Assembly (NCBI GenBank): GCA_947084925.1
Contig: CAMTUJ010000012.1
Span: 30,773-94,772 of the forward strand
Direction: 5' to 3'
Length of the DNA: 64,000 nucleotides
From: JAGPUQ01 sp947084925
GTDB taxonomy: Bacteria > Pseudomonadota > Gammaproteobacteria > Pseudomonadales > Porticoccaceae
In this document: positions 20,356 through 30,035 of the stretch, piece after piece
Position numbering within the stretch: position 1 is the stretch's first letter
Layout: each line of letters starts with the position of its first letter
Position numbers and translations under genes: made by a program
Notes under the pieces: model-generated
The model's database searches: none
What the model saw: only the letters and a program-made list of their open reading frames with translations
Told to the model about the DNA's origin: nothing

Positions 20356-20467
20356 CAGTAAAAAGTGTATCGGGCTGCAAACGTCATTTTTTTCGGCAAC
20401 TGTTTTTCTTTTCGCAAATTTTCACGATTTTTTTTTCACAACAAGGTCCAGCAACGGGAAGTCTGTT

Positions 20468-21637
20468 ATGAATCTGCATGAATATCAGGGCAAACAGTTG
20501 TTTGCCGAGTACGGCTTGCCGGTATCGAAAGGTGTCGCCGCGGAATCGGTCGCCGAAGCCGTGGCCGCGGCCGCGACCATCGGTGGTAACCGCTGGGTGG
20601 TGAAGGCGCAGGTCCACGCGGGCGGTCGCGGCAAGGCCGGCGGCGTCAAGCTGGTGGAGTCCGCCGAGGAAATTCGCGCCTTCGCCGAGAAATGGCTGGG
20701 CCAGCGTCTGGTGACTTACCAGACCGATGCCGGCGGCCAGCCGGTCAGCCGCATCCTGGTGGAAACCTGTACCGATATCGCGCGCGAACTCTATCTCGGC
20801 GCGGTCGTGGATCGCGCAAGCCGCCGCATTGTGTTCATGGCGTCCACCGAAGGTGGCGTCGAAATCGAAAAAGTGGCCCACGATACCCCCGAGAAAATCC
20901 TGAAGACGACCATCGATCCGCTCACCGGCGCGCAGCCCTATCAGGCGCGCGAGCTGGCCTTCAAGCTGGGACTGAGCGGCGCGCAGATCGGCCAGTTCAG
21001 CAACATTTTTCTCGGCCTGGCGAAGCTGTTCAAGGACAAGGATCTGGCGCTGATCGAAGTCAATCCGCTGGTCATCACGGCGGCCGGCGACCTCCACTGC
21101 CTGGATGCCAAAATCACGGTGGATGGCAATGCGCTCTACCGGCAGCCCGCCATCAAGGCCATGCACGACCCCAGTCAGGACGACGCCCGCGAAGTCCAGG
21201 CGGCGCAATGGGATCTCAACTATGTGGCGCTCGACGGCAACATCGGTTGCATGGTCAATGGCGCCGGCCTGGCCATGGGCACCATGGACATCGTGCAACA
21301 CCATGGCGGACAGCCGGCCAACTTCCTCGACGTGGGCGGCGGCGCGACCAGGGAGCGCGTCACCGAAGCCTTCAAGATCATTCTCTCCGATGCCAAGGTG
21401 AAGGCGGTACTGGTCAACATCTTCGGCGGTATCGTGCGCTGCGATCTGATCGCCGAGGGCATTATCGGCGCGGTCCAGGAAGTGGGGGTGAAGGTTCCCG
21501 TGGTGGTCCGCCTCGAAGGCAACAACGCCGACCTGGGCGGCAAGTTGCTGGCCGACAGCGGACTCAACATCATTGCCGCGACCAGTCTGACGGACGCGGC
21601 ACAGCGCGTGGTAGCAGCGGCGGAGAAGGGCGCATGA
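20468..21637 (+). CDS. sucC: Succinyl-CoA synthetase beta subunit (ADP-forming)
   Basis: Nucleotide-binding subunit of the enzyme that makes succinate and ATP from succinyl-CoA. It is 389 residues. The start MNLHEYQGKQLFAEYGLPVSKG and the ATP-grasp segment KAQVHAGGRGKAGGVKL are typical, as are EVNPLVI and the Rossmann-like C-terminal half (NIFGGIVRCDLIAEG). The ATG at 20468 follows GGGAAG. It is separated from lpd by 112 nt of T-rich sequence and overlaps sucD by 4 nt. Confidence 0.96.
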   Translation: MNLHEYQGKQLFAEYGLPVSKGVAAESVAEAVAAAATIGGNRWVVKAQVHAGGRGKAGGVKLVESAEEIRAFAEKWLGQRLVTYQTDAGGQPVSRILVETCTDIARELYLGAVVDRASRRIVFMASTEGGVEIEKVAHDTPEKILKTTIDPLTGAQPYQARELAFKLGLSGAQIGQFSNIFLGLAKLFKDKDLALIEVNPLVITAAGDLHCLDAKITVDGNALYRQPAIKAMHDPSQDDAREVQAAQWDLNYVALDGNIGCMVNGAGLAMGTMDIVQHHGGQPANFLDVGGGATRERVTEAFKIILSDAKVKAVLVNIFGGIVRCDLIAEGIIGAVQEVGVKVPVVVRLEGNNADLGGKLLADSGLNIIAATSLTDAAQRVVAAAEKGA

Positions 21638-22506
21638 GCATTCTGATCGACAAGAATACCCGGGTTATCTGTCAGGGTTTTACCGGCGCCCAGGGCACCC
21701 TGCACTCCGAGCAGGCGCTCGCCTACGGCACCCAGCTGGTGGGCGGCATCACACCCGGCAAGGGCGGACAAAAACATCTGGGGTTGCCCGTGTTCAATAC
21801 GGTGGCCGACGCGGTGGCGGCAACTGGTGCGGATGCGTCCGTGATCTATGTGCCGGCGGCGTTCTGCAAGGATTCGATTCTGGAAGCGGCCAATTCCGGC
21901 GTAAAGCTCGTGGTGTGCATCACCGAAGGAATTCCCACCCTCGACATGCTCGAGTGCAAGGTGAAGTGCGACGAGCTGGGTGTGCGCCTGATCGGCCCCA
22001 ACTGCCCCGGCGTGATCACGCCCGGCGCCTGCAAGATCGGCATCATGCCCGGCCATATCCACTTGCCCGGCAAGGTCGGCGTGGTATCGCGCTCCGGCAC
22101 GCTCACCTATGAAGCGGTCAAGCAGACCACCGACTACGGCTTCGGACAATCGACCTGCGTCGGCATCGGCGGCGACCCCATCGCCGGCTCCAGCTTTATC
22201 GATATCTTCGCACTGTTCCAGAACGATCCGCAGACCGAGGCCATCGTGATGATCGGCGAGATCGGCGGTTCAGCGGAAGAAGAAGCGGCGGCTTACATCA
22301 AGGCCAATGTCACCAAGCCGGTGGTCTCCTACATTGCGGGCGTCACCGCGCCGGCCGGCAAGCGCATGGGCCATGCCGGCGCCATCATCGCCGGTGGCAA
22401 GGGAACCGCCGCGGAGAAATTCGCCGCGCTCGAGGATGCCGGGGTGAAGACCGTGCGCAGCCTGGCGGATATCGGCGAAGCCCTCAGGGAAATCACCGGT
22501 TGGTGA
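21634..22506 (+). CDS. sucD: Succinyl-CoA synthetase alpha subunit
   Basis: CoA-binding subunit that carries the phosphohistidine. At 290 residues it has the CoA-domain start RVICQGFTGAQGTLHSEQAL, the stretch GPNCPGVITPG, and the phosphorylated histidine in RMGHAGAIIAGGKGTA. The start ATG overlaps the sucC stop (ATGA), a typical translational coupling. It is the last gene of the sdh-suc block; a strong hairpin follows about 46 nt later. Confidence 0.96.
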   Translation: MSILIDKNTRVICQGFTGAQGTLHSEQALAYGTQLVGGITPGKGGQKHLGLPVFNTVADAVAATGADASVIYVPAAFCKDSILEAANSGVKLVVCITEGIPTLDMLECKVKCDELGVRLIGPNCPGVITPGACKIGIMPGHIHLPGKVGVVSRSGTLTYEAVKQTTDYGFGQSTCVGIGGDPIAGSSFIDIFALFQNDPQTEAIVMIGEIGGSAEEEAAAYIKANVTKPVVSYIAGVTAPAGKRMGHAGAIIAGGKGTAAEKFAALEDAGVKTVRSLADIGEALREITGW

Positions 22507-22552
22507 CAGACGGTTGACCATCATTGGCTGACGATGATGGGTTCACGGCTGC

Positions 22553-22584
22553 CTGGCCGGAAGCGCTGCGACGCTTCCGGCCAG
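22553..22584 (+). terminator. Perfect 13-bp hairpin between sucD and the MarR gene
   Basis: CTGGCCGGAAGCG (22553-22565) pairs perfectly with CGCTTCCGGCCAG (22572-22584) around the 6-nt loop CTGCGA. No T tract follows on either strand, so it may stop transcription in both directions weakly or act as a 3'-end stabiliser for the two convergent transcripts. A smaller stem, CCATCAT/ATGATGG, lies just before it (22518-22540). Confidence 0.5.
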
Positions 22585-22630
22585 CGCCGCTACTCAAGCG
22601 CCGCGCGCTCCGGCAGCGTCGCCGCCCCCG

Positions 22631-23068
22631 TCAGGTGCAGCCGTCCGGACTCAGGTTCGCACGCATCCGATGCAGCGCTGCCATCGCAAGGTTGGCTTCA
22701 TCGGTATCCAGACCCAGCATGGCGTCGCCGCGAATGGATTCCACCACCGCCTCGATGACATCGAGTACCGGCTGCGAGGTGGGCGCGAGATAAAGCAGCT
22801 TGGCACGCCGGTCACGGGTGTCGGTGACCCGCTTCAGCAAGCGGCGGGCTTCAAGCTGATCGATGATGTGAACCAGCGTAATGGGCTGGATTTCCAGCAG
22901 TTCCGCCAATTGGTTCTGACGCACACCCTCGTGGCGCGAGACATAGACCAGCGCGCGCGCCTGCAGAAAAGTCAGGCCGCCGGCGCCGAGCCGGCGCTGA
23001 AAAGCGGTACGCAGCAGCCGCGAGACGTCAGCGACCAGAAAACCCAGACTGTCTTTGTCGATGCTCAT
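22631..23068 (-). CDS. MarR-family transcriptional regulator
   Basis: A 145-residue winged-helix DNA-binding protein. After an N-terminal dimerisation helix (VADVSRLLRTAFQRRL) comes the helix-turn-helix QNQLAELLEIQPITLVHIIDQLE and the wing motif RVTDTRDRRAKLLYL, the DxRxK pattern of MarR proteins. A C-terminal helix completes the dimer interface. The ligand and targets are unknown. It lies upstream of, but not adjacent in transcription to, the glucokinase gene (about 100 nt beyond glk's 3' end on the same strand), so no specific target can be inferred. Confidence 0.85.
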   Translation of the reverse strand: MSIDKDSLGFLVADVSRLLRTAFQRRLGAGGLTFLQARALVYVSRHEGVRQNQLAELLEIQPITLVHIIDQLEARRLLKRVTDTRDRRAKLLYLAPTSQPVLDVIEAVVESIRGDAMLGLDTDEANLAMAALHRMRANLSPDGCT

Positions 23069-23172
23069 GAAACGCTATCTATATGCCACGCTTATGGTTG
23101 AGTATCCCTCCCAATACGGCCCGCTGCAACCGCGACGGTAGTTGCGGCGGTCTTTCAATGACCGCCTGTCGA

Positions 23173-24150
23173 TCAAGGCATCCCCCGGGCGCGGCGCAGG
23201 GCACCCAGCAGTGGCGCGCGCTCGTCCAGGCAGATCGTCAAGGGTATCCGCTGCAACAGTTCCCGGAAGCGGCCCTTGGCGAGGAAGTTTTCGAGCAGCA
23301 CGCCGTCGACGAGGACGGGCAGGATTTTTGGGGCGATGCCGCCGGCGATGACCACTCCGCCCACGGCCATCGCCTTCAGCGCCAGGTTGCCCGCCTCGGC
23401 GCCCAGCAGCGCCGCGTACAGCGCCAGCGCCTGCGCGCAGCGGGGATCTTCCCGCGCCAGGGCGCGTGCGCTGATCGCCGCGCCGGCATCGGCGCCCCGG
23501 GGTGGCATCCAGCCAGTGTGATCGCCCGCGCGGGTGCACAGGAATTCGTGAATGAGGGCGATTCCCGGACCCGAGATCAGGCGTTCGACACTGACATGGG
23601 CGGGAAAGCGGCGCGCGGCGTGGTGCAGGAGTGCCGCTTCCAGTTCGTCGCGCGGCGCGAAATCACTGTGCCCGCCTTCGGTGGCGAAAGCGTGGTGACC
23701 TGTGCCATCCCAGTACAGGATCGCTTCGCCGAGTCCGGTTCCCGGCGCGATCAGCGCCCGATTGCCGCGCGCCCCCGGGTCGCCGCGCTGCAGCACCGCG
23801 AAGCGCTCGGCCGGCACGGCCGGCAAGCCGAGCGCGGCGGCCTCCACATCGTTGAGCAGGGCAACGACGCCCGGGGCGAGGTCGAGCGTACGCGCGATTT
23901 CCCGAGCGTCCAGGTGCCAGGGCAGATTGGTGGCGTGGCAGCGGCCGTCGAGCACCGGTCCGGCCACGGCCAGGGCGCAGTGGGTCAGGGCAAGGCCCGG
24001 GTGACGGGCGCGGAAAGCGTCCAGGAGCGCGGCGAAGTCCGGGTAGGCGGCGCTCGCAAAATGCGCGCTCGCCAATGCCGCGGCGCCCGGTTCCGGCGGA
24101 AAGATGGCGAGCCGGGTGTGGGTGCCACCGAGATCACCGGCGAGAATCAT
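23173..24150 (-). CDS. glk: Glucokinase
   Basis: Phosphorylates free glucose to glucose-6-phosphate with ATP. The 325-residue protein belongs to the bacterial Glk family rather than ROK: N-terminal phosphate-binding loop ILAGDLGGTHTRLAIF, the segment LLNDVEAAALGLP with the catalytic-type aspartate, LIAPGTGLGEAIL, and a late GGVVIAGGIAPKIL adenosine-site strand. It diverges from the alpha-glucan phosphorylase gene and sits at the edge of the glycogen cluster, where glucose released from maltodextrins by MalQ or the GH57 enzyme would need phosphorylation. Confidence 0.92.
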   Translation of the reverse strand: MILAGDLGGTHTRLAIFPPEPGAAALASAHFASAAYPDFAALLDAFRARHPGLALTHCALAVAGPVLDGRCHATNLPWHLDAREIARTLDLAPGVVALLNDVEAAALGLPAVPAERFAVLQRGDPGARGNRALIAPGTGLGEAILYWDGTGHHAFATEGGHSDFAPRDELEAALLHHAARRFPAHVSVERLISGPGIALIHEFLCTRAGDHTGWMPPRGADAGAAISARALAREDPRCAQALALYAALLGAEAGNLALKAMAVGGVVIAGGIAPKILPVLVDGVLLENFLAKGRFRELLQRIPLTICLDERAPLLGALRRARGMP

Positions 24151-24332
24151 GGCATACCCCGCTCTGGGCTGGCGCCGTCAGCATGGTCGGTTTGGCGCGG
24201 TTTGTCACCGCGGCGCGTGTCGCGGAACTTGCACTGCACGCTGCTATGATAGGGATGTTCGCAAGCGTATTTCCGCGTTCCCGGTGCGGAATCGCCTCGC
24301 ACTCCCTTGCCGTCAACCGAAGCGCCTGACAC

Positions 24333-26894
24333 ATGCCCGGTACCCGTTTTCCGCTCGAAGTTCAGCCCCGCATTCCACCGGAACTCCAGGGGCTGGAACA
24401 GCTCGCGAACAACCTGATCTACAGTTGGGAGCGCGGTGTGCGCGCGCTGTTTTTCCGGCTCGACTGCGAGCTGTGGGAACAGTGCGGCCACAATCCCAAG
24501 GTATTTCTGCGCCGCGTCGGCCAGGATCGGCTGGAGAAGGCCGCGTCCGACCCGGTGTTCCTGCAGGATTTTCGCGGCGTGATGTCGGCCTATGACAGCT
24601 ATCTGGAGTTTCGCAATCGCCCCGATCGCGACCGCAGCCTGCTCGAGGAGGGGCGCGATCTGGTTTCCTACGCCTGTGCCGAGTATGGCCTCCATGAGAG
24701 CTTTCCGATCTATTCGGGGGGGTTGGGGATTCTGGCCGGCGACTACTGCAAGGCGATGAGCGACATGGACGTGCCTTTCGTCGCGGTGGGGATTCTCTAT
24801 CGACGGGGGTATTTCAACCAGACCATCGACGCCGAGGGCAACCAGATCGCAAGTTATACGCCGTCCCGCTTCGAGGATCTGCCGATCGCCTGTGCCACCT
24901 GCAAGGAGGGCAACCCCCTGATTGTTCCGGTGCGCATGGCCGAGCGCGATGTGTGGCTGCGGGTATGGGTGGCGCAGGTCGGCCATATCAAGCTGTATCT
25001 GCTGGACTCCGACATCGAGCAAAATTCGCTGGAGGATCGCGCCATCACCTACCAGCTTTACGGCGGCGGCGAAGTCAACCGGATTCAACAGGAAATCGTG
25101 CTGGGAATCGGCGGTGTGCGGGCCCAGCGGGCGCTGGGGCTGGCGCCGACGGTGTGGCACATCAACGAGGGTCACCCCGCGTTCCAGATCATCGAGCGCT
25201 GTCGCGAACTGGTGGCGCAGGGACTGGACTTTGCCGCGGCCCTTGAAGCAGTGGCGGCCAACACGGTGTTCACCACGCATACGCCGGTGGGAGCGGGACA
25301 CGATCTTTTCGAGCACAGCATGGTGCGTCACTATCTCGCTAACCATGTCGCCGAACTGAAGATTCCCATGGACGAGTTTCTGGCGCTGGGGGCGAGTCCG
25401 GGTGGCGAGCACCGCTTCAACATGACGGCGCTTGCCCTGCGGGGTTCGCGCTTCCACAACGGTGTGAGCGCGATTCATGGCGGCGTCGCATCTCAAATGG
25501 AGGGCTACATCTGGCCGCAGATCGAGCCGGCCGAAAATCCCATTCGTCATGTCACCAACGGTATCCATGTGCCCACCTTCCTGGCGCGGGAATGGTTGAT
25601 CTATTTCAACCAGGAGTTCGGGGGCAGCTGGCGCAACGAGTTGTCCAACGTTGACTATTGGCGGCAGATCGACGCGATACCGGATCATGTGTTCTGGAGC
25701 CAGCGCGAGTACCTCAAATCCAAGCTCGCCGAGGCTTTGGTCGAGCGTATCACCCGGCAGCAGACTCGCAACGGTTTCAGCAAGGCACAGATCACCCGCA
25801 TGACCCGCCATCTCGAACGGGGTGAGCGCAGCGTCATGATGGTCGGCTTCGCGCGCCGCTTTGCCACCTACAAGCGTGCGACGCTGGTGTTTTCCGATGA
25901 GGCGCGGCTGGCGCGCCTGCTCAATGACCCCGAGCAGCCGGTGATCTTCATTTTCGCCGGCAAGGCGCACCCCAACGATCAGCCCGGTCAGGCGCTGATT
26001 CGCGCCATTCATGGGTATTCGCGCAAGCCCGAGTTCGAGGGCAAGATCCTGCTGGTGGAGGATTACGACATCGCCCTGGCGCGCAAGCTGGTCGCCGGGG
26101 TCGATGTCTGGCTCAATACCCCGCAGTACCCCCAGGAGGCGAGTGGTACCTCGGGTCAGAAGGCGGCGATCAACGGCGTGCTCAACCTGAGCGTGCTGGA
26201 TGGTTGGTGGGCGGAGGGCCACAGGGACGATAACGGCTGGGGCATCACGCCCCATGGGCCGCAATACTCGCAGGAGTTCCGCGACCGCGAGGAAGCCGGC
26301 GAATTGCTCGATCTGCTCGAACGCCAGGTGGTGCCGCTCTATTTTGACCGCAACAGCCACGGCTATTCGCGCGGTTGGGTGGAGCGTGCCAAGGCGGCGA
26401 TGAAAACCGTCATTCCCCGCTTCAATGCCGAACGCATGGCCGCCGACTATATTCGCGAGCACTATCTGCCGGCGAGCCGTCAGGGTGAGCGGGTGGCGGC
26501 GGATGGCTGGACGGGCGCGCAAACCCTTGCCGCCTGGAAGAAAAAAATCAGGGCGGGCTGGCCGGCGGTCCGGATCGAGCGCCTGGACGTGCCGCGCACC
26601 GATATTCTTTCGGACGAAGTCCTGACCATCCAGGTGGCCGTGGCATTAGGGTCGCTGACGCCGGGTGACGTCGTGGTGGACTGCGTGCTGGGGGTGGAGT
26701 CGCCGGACAACGAATTCAGCGCCCGGTCGCACCACGCCTTGCCCCACTGCGGCGGCACGGCGGACGGCCGCGCCCTGTTTTGCATCGAACTCAAACCGGC
26801 AGCGCCCGGCCTGCAGTCCTACATGCTGCGGGTCTATCCTCACCACGAACTCCTCGCCCATCCCTTCGAAATGGGTCGCATGCTCTGGGTGTGA
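24333..26894 (+). CDS. glgP: Alpha-glucan phosphorylase (GT35)
   Basis: Releases glucose-1-phosphate from the non-reducing ends of glycogen or maltodextrins. The 853-residue protein matches the alpha-glucan phosphorylase subfamily that has an extra N-terminal domain (LPPELQGLEQLANNLIYSW-like start) rather than E. coli MalP/GlgP. The PLP-lysine is Lys610 in EASGTSGQKAAING, followed by NLSVLDGWWAEGH. Other landmarks are YSGGLGILAGDYCKAMSD, HINEGHPAF and TTHTPVGAGHD. It diverges from glk and converges with malQ (27 nt between stops). Subfamily choice is from pattern recognition; substrate size preference is unknown. Confidence 0.9.
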   Translation: MPGTRFPLEVQPRIPPELQGLEQLANNLIYSWERGVRALFFRLDCELWEQCGHNPKVFLRRVGQDRLEKAASDPVFLQDFRGVMSAYDSYLEFRNRPDRDRSLLEEGRDLVSYACAEYGLHESFPIYSGGLGILAGDYCKAMSDMDVPFVAVGILYRRGYFNQTIDAEGNQIASYTPSRFEDLPIACATCKEGNPLIVPVRMAERDVWLRVWVAQVGHIKLYLLDSDIEQNSLEDRAITYQLYGGGEVNRIQQEIVLGIGGVRAQRALGLAPTVWHINEGHPAFQIIERCRELVAQGLDFAAALEAVAANTVFTTHTPVGAGHDLFEHSMVRHYLANHVAELKIPMDEFLALGASPGGEHRFNMTALALRGSRFHNGVSAIHGGVASQMEGYIWPQIEPAENPIRHVTNGIHVPTFLAREWLIYFNQEFGGSWRNELSNVDYWRQIDAIPDHVFWSQREYLKSKLAEALVERITRQQTRNGFSKAQITRMTRHLERGERSVMMVGFARRFATYKRATLVFSDEARLARLLNDPEQPVIFIFAGKAHPNDQPGQALIRAIHGYSRKPEFEGKILLVEDYDIALARKLVAGVDVWLNTPQYPQEASGTSGQKAAINGVLNLSVLDGWWAEGHRDDNGWGITPHGPQYSQEFRDREEAGELLDLLERQVVPLYFDRNSHGYSRGWVERAKAAMKTVIPRFNAERMAADYIREHYLPASRQGERVAADGWTGAQTLAAWKKKIRAGWPAVRIERLDVPRTDILSDEVLTIQVAVALGSLTPGDVVVDCVLGVESPDNEFSARSHHALPHCGGTADGRALFCIELKPAAPGLQSYMLRVYPHHELLAHPFEMGRMLWV

Positions 26895-26921
26895 GTGCGG
26901 CGATCGCTCGCGACACCTGAT

Positions 26922-28319
26922 TCAAAGCCGCGGCGCTGTCTGGGTGCGCTCGTGGCGGTGGTTGAGTTCCCGCAAGTGCGCGGCCAGATGGTCCGGGACT
27001 TCTTCCCAGGCGAAGCGAAAACGCCAGTTGTTGCCGCCGCAGGTGCCGGGAGTGTTCATCCGCCGCGCGCTGCCCAGTCCCAGCAAATCCTGCATCGGGA
27101 TGATCGTCAGCCGCGCCGCCGACGCGAAGGCGGCGCGGATCAGCGGCCAGGGCATGGGGTCGGGGGGCAGGCCAAGATATTCGAGCACGCGCTGGCGATG
27201 CGGAGTATCGAGCCCGCGAAACCAGCCCAGCGTGGTGTCGTTGTCGTGGGTACCGGTGTAGACCACCGCGTTGGCCGGGTGGTTGTGGGGCAAATAGGGA
27301 TTGCGGGCGTCGCTGTCGAAGGCAAACTGGAGGATCTTCATGCCCGGCAGACCGTAGCGGTCGCGCAATGCTTCCACCGCCGGGGTGATCACGCCCAGAT
27401 CCTCGGCGATCAGGGGCAGCGACGAGCGGTCCCGCGCGAGGACATCCAGCAGTTGGGAGCCGGGGCCGGGAACCCAGCGGCCGGCGGCGGCCGAGGCGGC
27501 GCCCGCCGGAATTTCCCAATAGGCTTCCAGGCCGCGGAAGTGGTCGAAACGCACCAGGTCGAATTGCTGACACAGGTGGTCGAGACGCTGGCGCCACCAG
27601 CGGAAGCCGTCGCGCGCCATCGCCTCCCAGCGGTAGTGGGGGTTGCCCCACCATTGCCCGGTGGCGGAGAAATAATCGGGCGGTACTCCCGCCACGGCCA
27701 GGGGTTGGCCGGCTTCGTCCAGCAGGAATTGCTCGGGATGGCTCCAGACATCGGCGCTGGCGTGGGCGACGAACAGCGGCAGGTCGCCGATCAGGCGTAC
27801 CCCCCGGACCGCGGCATGGCGCCGCAAGGCCCGCCACTGGCGATCGAACCGGAATTGCTCGATCTGCACCGCCCGATAGGCCTCGGCACCATCCCGCCGC
27901 ACCGCGGCCAGGGCGGCGGGGTGGCGGCGGCGCAGCGGCTCCGGCCACCGCGGCCAGTCGAGTTGGGGGTGATGGTTCTGGATCACCCGGTAGAGCGCGT
28001 AATCGTCCAGCCAATGCTGGGTGGCGCCGAGGAAATCCACGAATTCCGGCTCCGGTCCCGGCCCGGGATCGGGCGCCAGCAGCGCCGGGTTGCCCGCGAA
28101 GGCGGACGCCGCCTGGTAGGGCGAACCGTAGCGGTCGGGGGGGCCGAGCGGGAGCATCTGCCAGTAACCGAACCCGGCCGTGGCGAGAAAATCGACAAAC
28201 CGATAGGCCGCCTCGCCCAGGGTGCCGGTGGCGCCTGGACCCGGCAGTGAGCTGGGATGGAGCAATACGCCGCTGGCGCGGGCTGTCAGCGGACTCTGCG
28301 CAACGGCGGCATTCGTCAC
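26922..28319 (-). CDS. malQ: 4-alpha-glucanotransferase (amylomaltase, GH77)
   Basis: Transfers maltodextrin segments between chains and releases glucose. The 465-residue protein is the short form with no large N-terminal addition (E. coli MalQ is 694). It starts with RASGVLLHPSSLPGPGATG and has the GH77 signatures SPYQAASAFAGNP, IGDLPLFVAHASADVW, RFDHFRGLEAYWEIP (nucleophile Asp), LIAEDLGVI (acid/base Glu) and YTGTHDNDTTLGW (transition-state Asp). The best start is GTG 28319. The upstream GH57 gene ends 12 nt before it, so GH57 and malQ are probably translated from the same mRNA as glgC. Confidence 0.93.
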   Translation of the reverse strand: MTNAAVAQSPLTARASGVLLHPSSLPGPGATGTLGEAAYRFVDFLATAGFGYWQMLPLGPPDRYGSPYQAASAFAGNPALLAPDPGPGPEPEFVDFLGATQHWLDDYALYRVIQNHHPQLDWPRWPEPLRRRHPAALAAVRRDGAEAYRAVQIEQFRFDRQWRALRRHAAVRGVRLIGDLPLFVAHASADVWSHPEQFLLDEAGQPLAVAGVPPDYFSATGQWWGNPHYRWEAMARDGFRWWRQRLDHLCQQFDLVRFDHFRGLEAYWEIPAGAASAAAGRWVPGPGSQLLDVLARDRSSLPLIAEDLGVITPAVEALRDRYGLPGMKILQFAFDSDARNPYLPHNHPANAVVYTGTHDNDTTLGWFRGLDTPHRQRVLEYLGLPPDPMPWPLIRAAFASAARLTIIPMQDLLGLGSARRMNTPGTCGGNNWRFRFAWEEVPDHLAAHLRELNHRHERTQTAPRL

Positions 28320-28331
28320 CGCCGGCCGCCG

Positions 28332-30035
28332 TCAGCCGTCCTGGCCGCGGCGCATCACGCCGCCGAGCTCGGGCGCGCCGCTACCCACGAACTGGATGCT
28401 GGCAAGTTCCACCGGCAGTGGCCGACCGAGCCATCGATAAAGCTGCCCCAGATGGTCGCGAAACAGGGCGTCGAATTCGGCCACGGTGGTGGCCGGATTG
28501 TAGTCGCCGAACCACCAGAACCAGTCGGATGCTTCGCACAGGGCCAGTTGCCGCTGCGCCAGTTCCCGGTGCCCGGCGTCCAGTTCGCCCGCCGCCAGCA
28601 CCTCGTCATAGACCGCCTTGGCCGCGCAGAGCATTTCCCAGGCGCGATTCTTGTCGGGGTCGCCGATCCAGGTGGTGAGGGTGCCGTAGACCCAACTGCC
28701 GGTCACCAGCCGCGCCAGCGGCAGGGGTGCGCTGGCGTTCGCGCTGGCGCCGGAAAACGTCGTCAATCGAAAGCGTGGATGGCGGCCCAGTGCCTGATAG
28801 AGCGCATGCAGGAAGAACTCTCCGTTGTGCGGGTAATGTTCCCAGCAGTTCTCGCCGTCGAGAATGATGGACACCACCCGGTGCTGGCGGTCGTGGCAGG
28901 CATTGTCGATGTTCGCCAGGTGATGCACCAGATCGGCTACTGCGTCTTCGGCGTGCCAGGTTGCGTAGGTGAAGCCGATCTTGTCGGAGAGACCGTCGTC
29001 GCGAAAAAAACAGGCTGGCGTCAGCTCCTTGAGCCGATAGACGTGGTGAATGCAGGGCGCTTCCCGGTCGGTCGGACCGCGGCTGTTGTGCAACACGGCC
29101 TGACCGCTCGCGGTCCAGCGGAAACCCGCGGACCCGATCAGCTTCACCGCGGCTTCGCTGAGCGCTCCCTCGGAGGGCCAGCAGCCGGCCGGCGCGGCAC
29201 CGAAAAATCGCTTGAACACCGCCCTGGCGCGCATGAGCTGGTCCCTCGCGCGCGCTTCGCCGCCCGGATAATGGCAGTGGGGCAGGGGCAAGTCGGGCGC
29301 CGCTTCGCGGGCGCTTTCGAGATCGAGCAGCAGCGGCAGGATGGGGTGACTGTAGGGCGTGACGGAGAGCTCGACGCGGCCCTGTTCGGCGAGGGCCCGG
29401 TAGCGCGGGATGATGCCCGCGAGGGCATCGGCGATCACCGCGAGCAGCAGGCGGCGCTGGTCGCGGTCGAAGCCCGTCTCCTGCGCCATCAGCAGCCGTA
29501 CCCGGTCGTCTCCGGTGCGCAGCGACTCCCCGCACCACGCCAGGTGATGCCACACCAGCAGATCGAAAAAGAACTGTTCGGACAGATAGGGCAGGATCCC
29601 GGCGTCGTCTTTGGCCTGGCGGGCGAGGGCGGCGAGGCGCGCATAGGGCGCGAAGCGCGCGATCAGCCGCGGTTCGTTGGCGCGCAGTCCCTGGGCGGCG
29701 ATCCGCGCCCGCGCCTCGGGGTCGGCCGGCAGTTGCTCGGCAGCCAGCCACGCCAGCACCGGGTCGGGCAATTCCTCCCCGCGGTCGAGGTACGCCCGCA
29801 AGCGGCGGGCGTAGTCGTCAATCTGTTCCAGCAGGGTGGGACTGAAATTGACCACCGCGCGGGCTTCCGGTATCGCCTCGATGGCGGCCGCCATGTCGGT
29901 GTAGTCCTTGATGCCGTGCAGGTAGGTCCAGGGTTGCTGGTAGCGGTCGCTGGCCGACTCCCGGTATTCCGGCTGGTGCATGTGCCAGCACAGCACCACA
30001 TCGGTGCGCGTCGGCGTGGCGGGCTCAGGCGACAT
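28332..30035 (-). CDS. GH57 glycoside hydrolase (alpha-amylase/branching-type)
   Basis: A 567-residue member of glycoside hydrolase family 57. The N-terminal motif HMHQPEY (residues 18-24) is family region 1, GCWPSEGALS carries the catalytic glutamate, and ILDGENCWEHYPHNG is a late conserved region with an active-site acid. Family members hydrolyse or branch alpha-glucans; the exact reaction cannot be read from the sequence. The location between glgC and malQ indicates glycogen or maltodextrin turnover. The ATG at 30035, preceded by GGAAAG, overlaps the end of glgC by 11 nt. Earlier in-frame starts would add only Arg-rich residues that look non-native. Confidence 0.85.
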   Translation of the reverse strand: MSPEPATPTRTDVVLCWHMHQPEYRESASDRYQQPWTYLHGIKDYTDMAAAIEAIPEARAVVNFSPTLLEQIDDYARRLRAYLDRGEELPDPVLAWLAAEQLPADPEARARIAAQGLRANEPRLIARFAPYARLAALARQAKDDAGILPYLSEQFFFDLLVWHHLAWCGESLRTGDDRVRLLMAQETGFDRDQRRLLLAVIADALAGIIPRYRALAEQGRVELSVTPYSHPILPLLLDLESAREAAPDLPLPHCHYPGGEARARDQLMRARAVFKRFFGAAPAGCWPSEGALSEAAVKLIGSAGFRWTASGQAVLHNSRGPTDREAPCIHHVYRLKELTPACFFRDDGLSDKIGFTYATWHAEDAVADLVHHLANIDNACHDRQHRVVSIILDGENCWEHYPHNGEFFLHALYQALGRHPRFRLTTFSGASANASAPLPLARLVTGSWVYGTLTTWIGDPDKNRAWEMLCAAKAVYDEVLAAGELDAGHRELAQRQLALCEASDWFWWFGDYNPATTVAEFDALFRDHLGQLYRWLGRPLPVELASIQFVGSGAPELGGVMRRGQDG

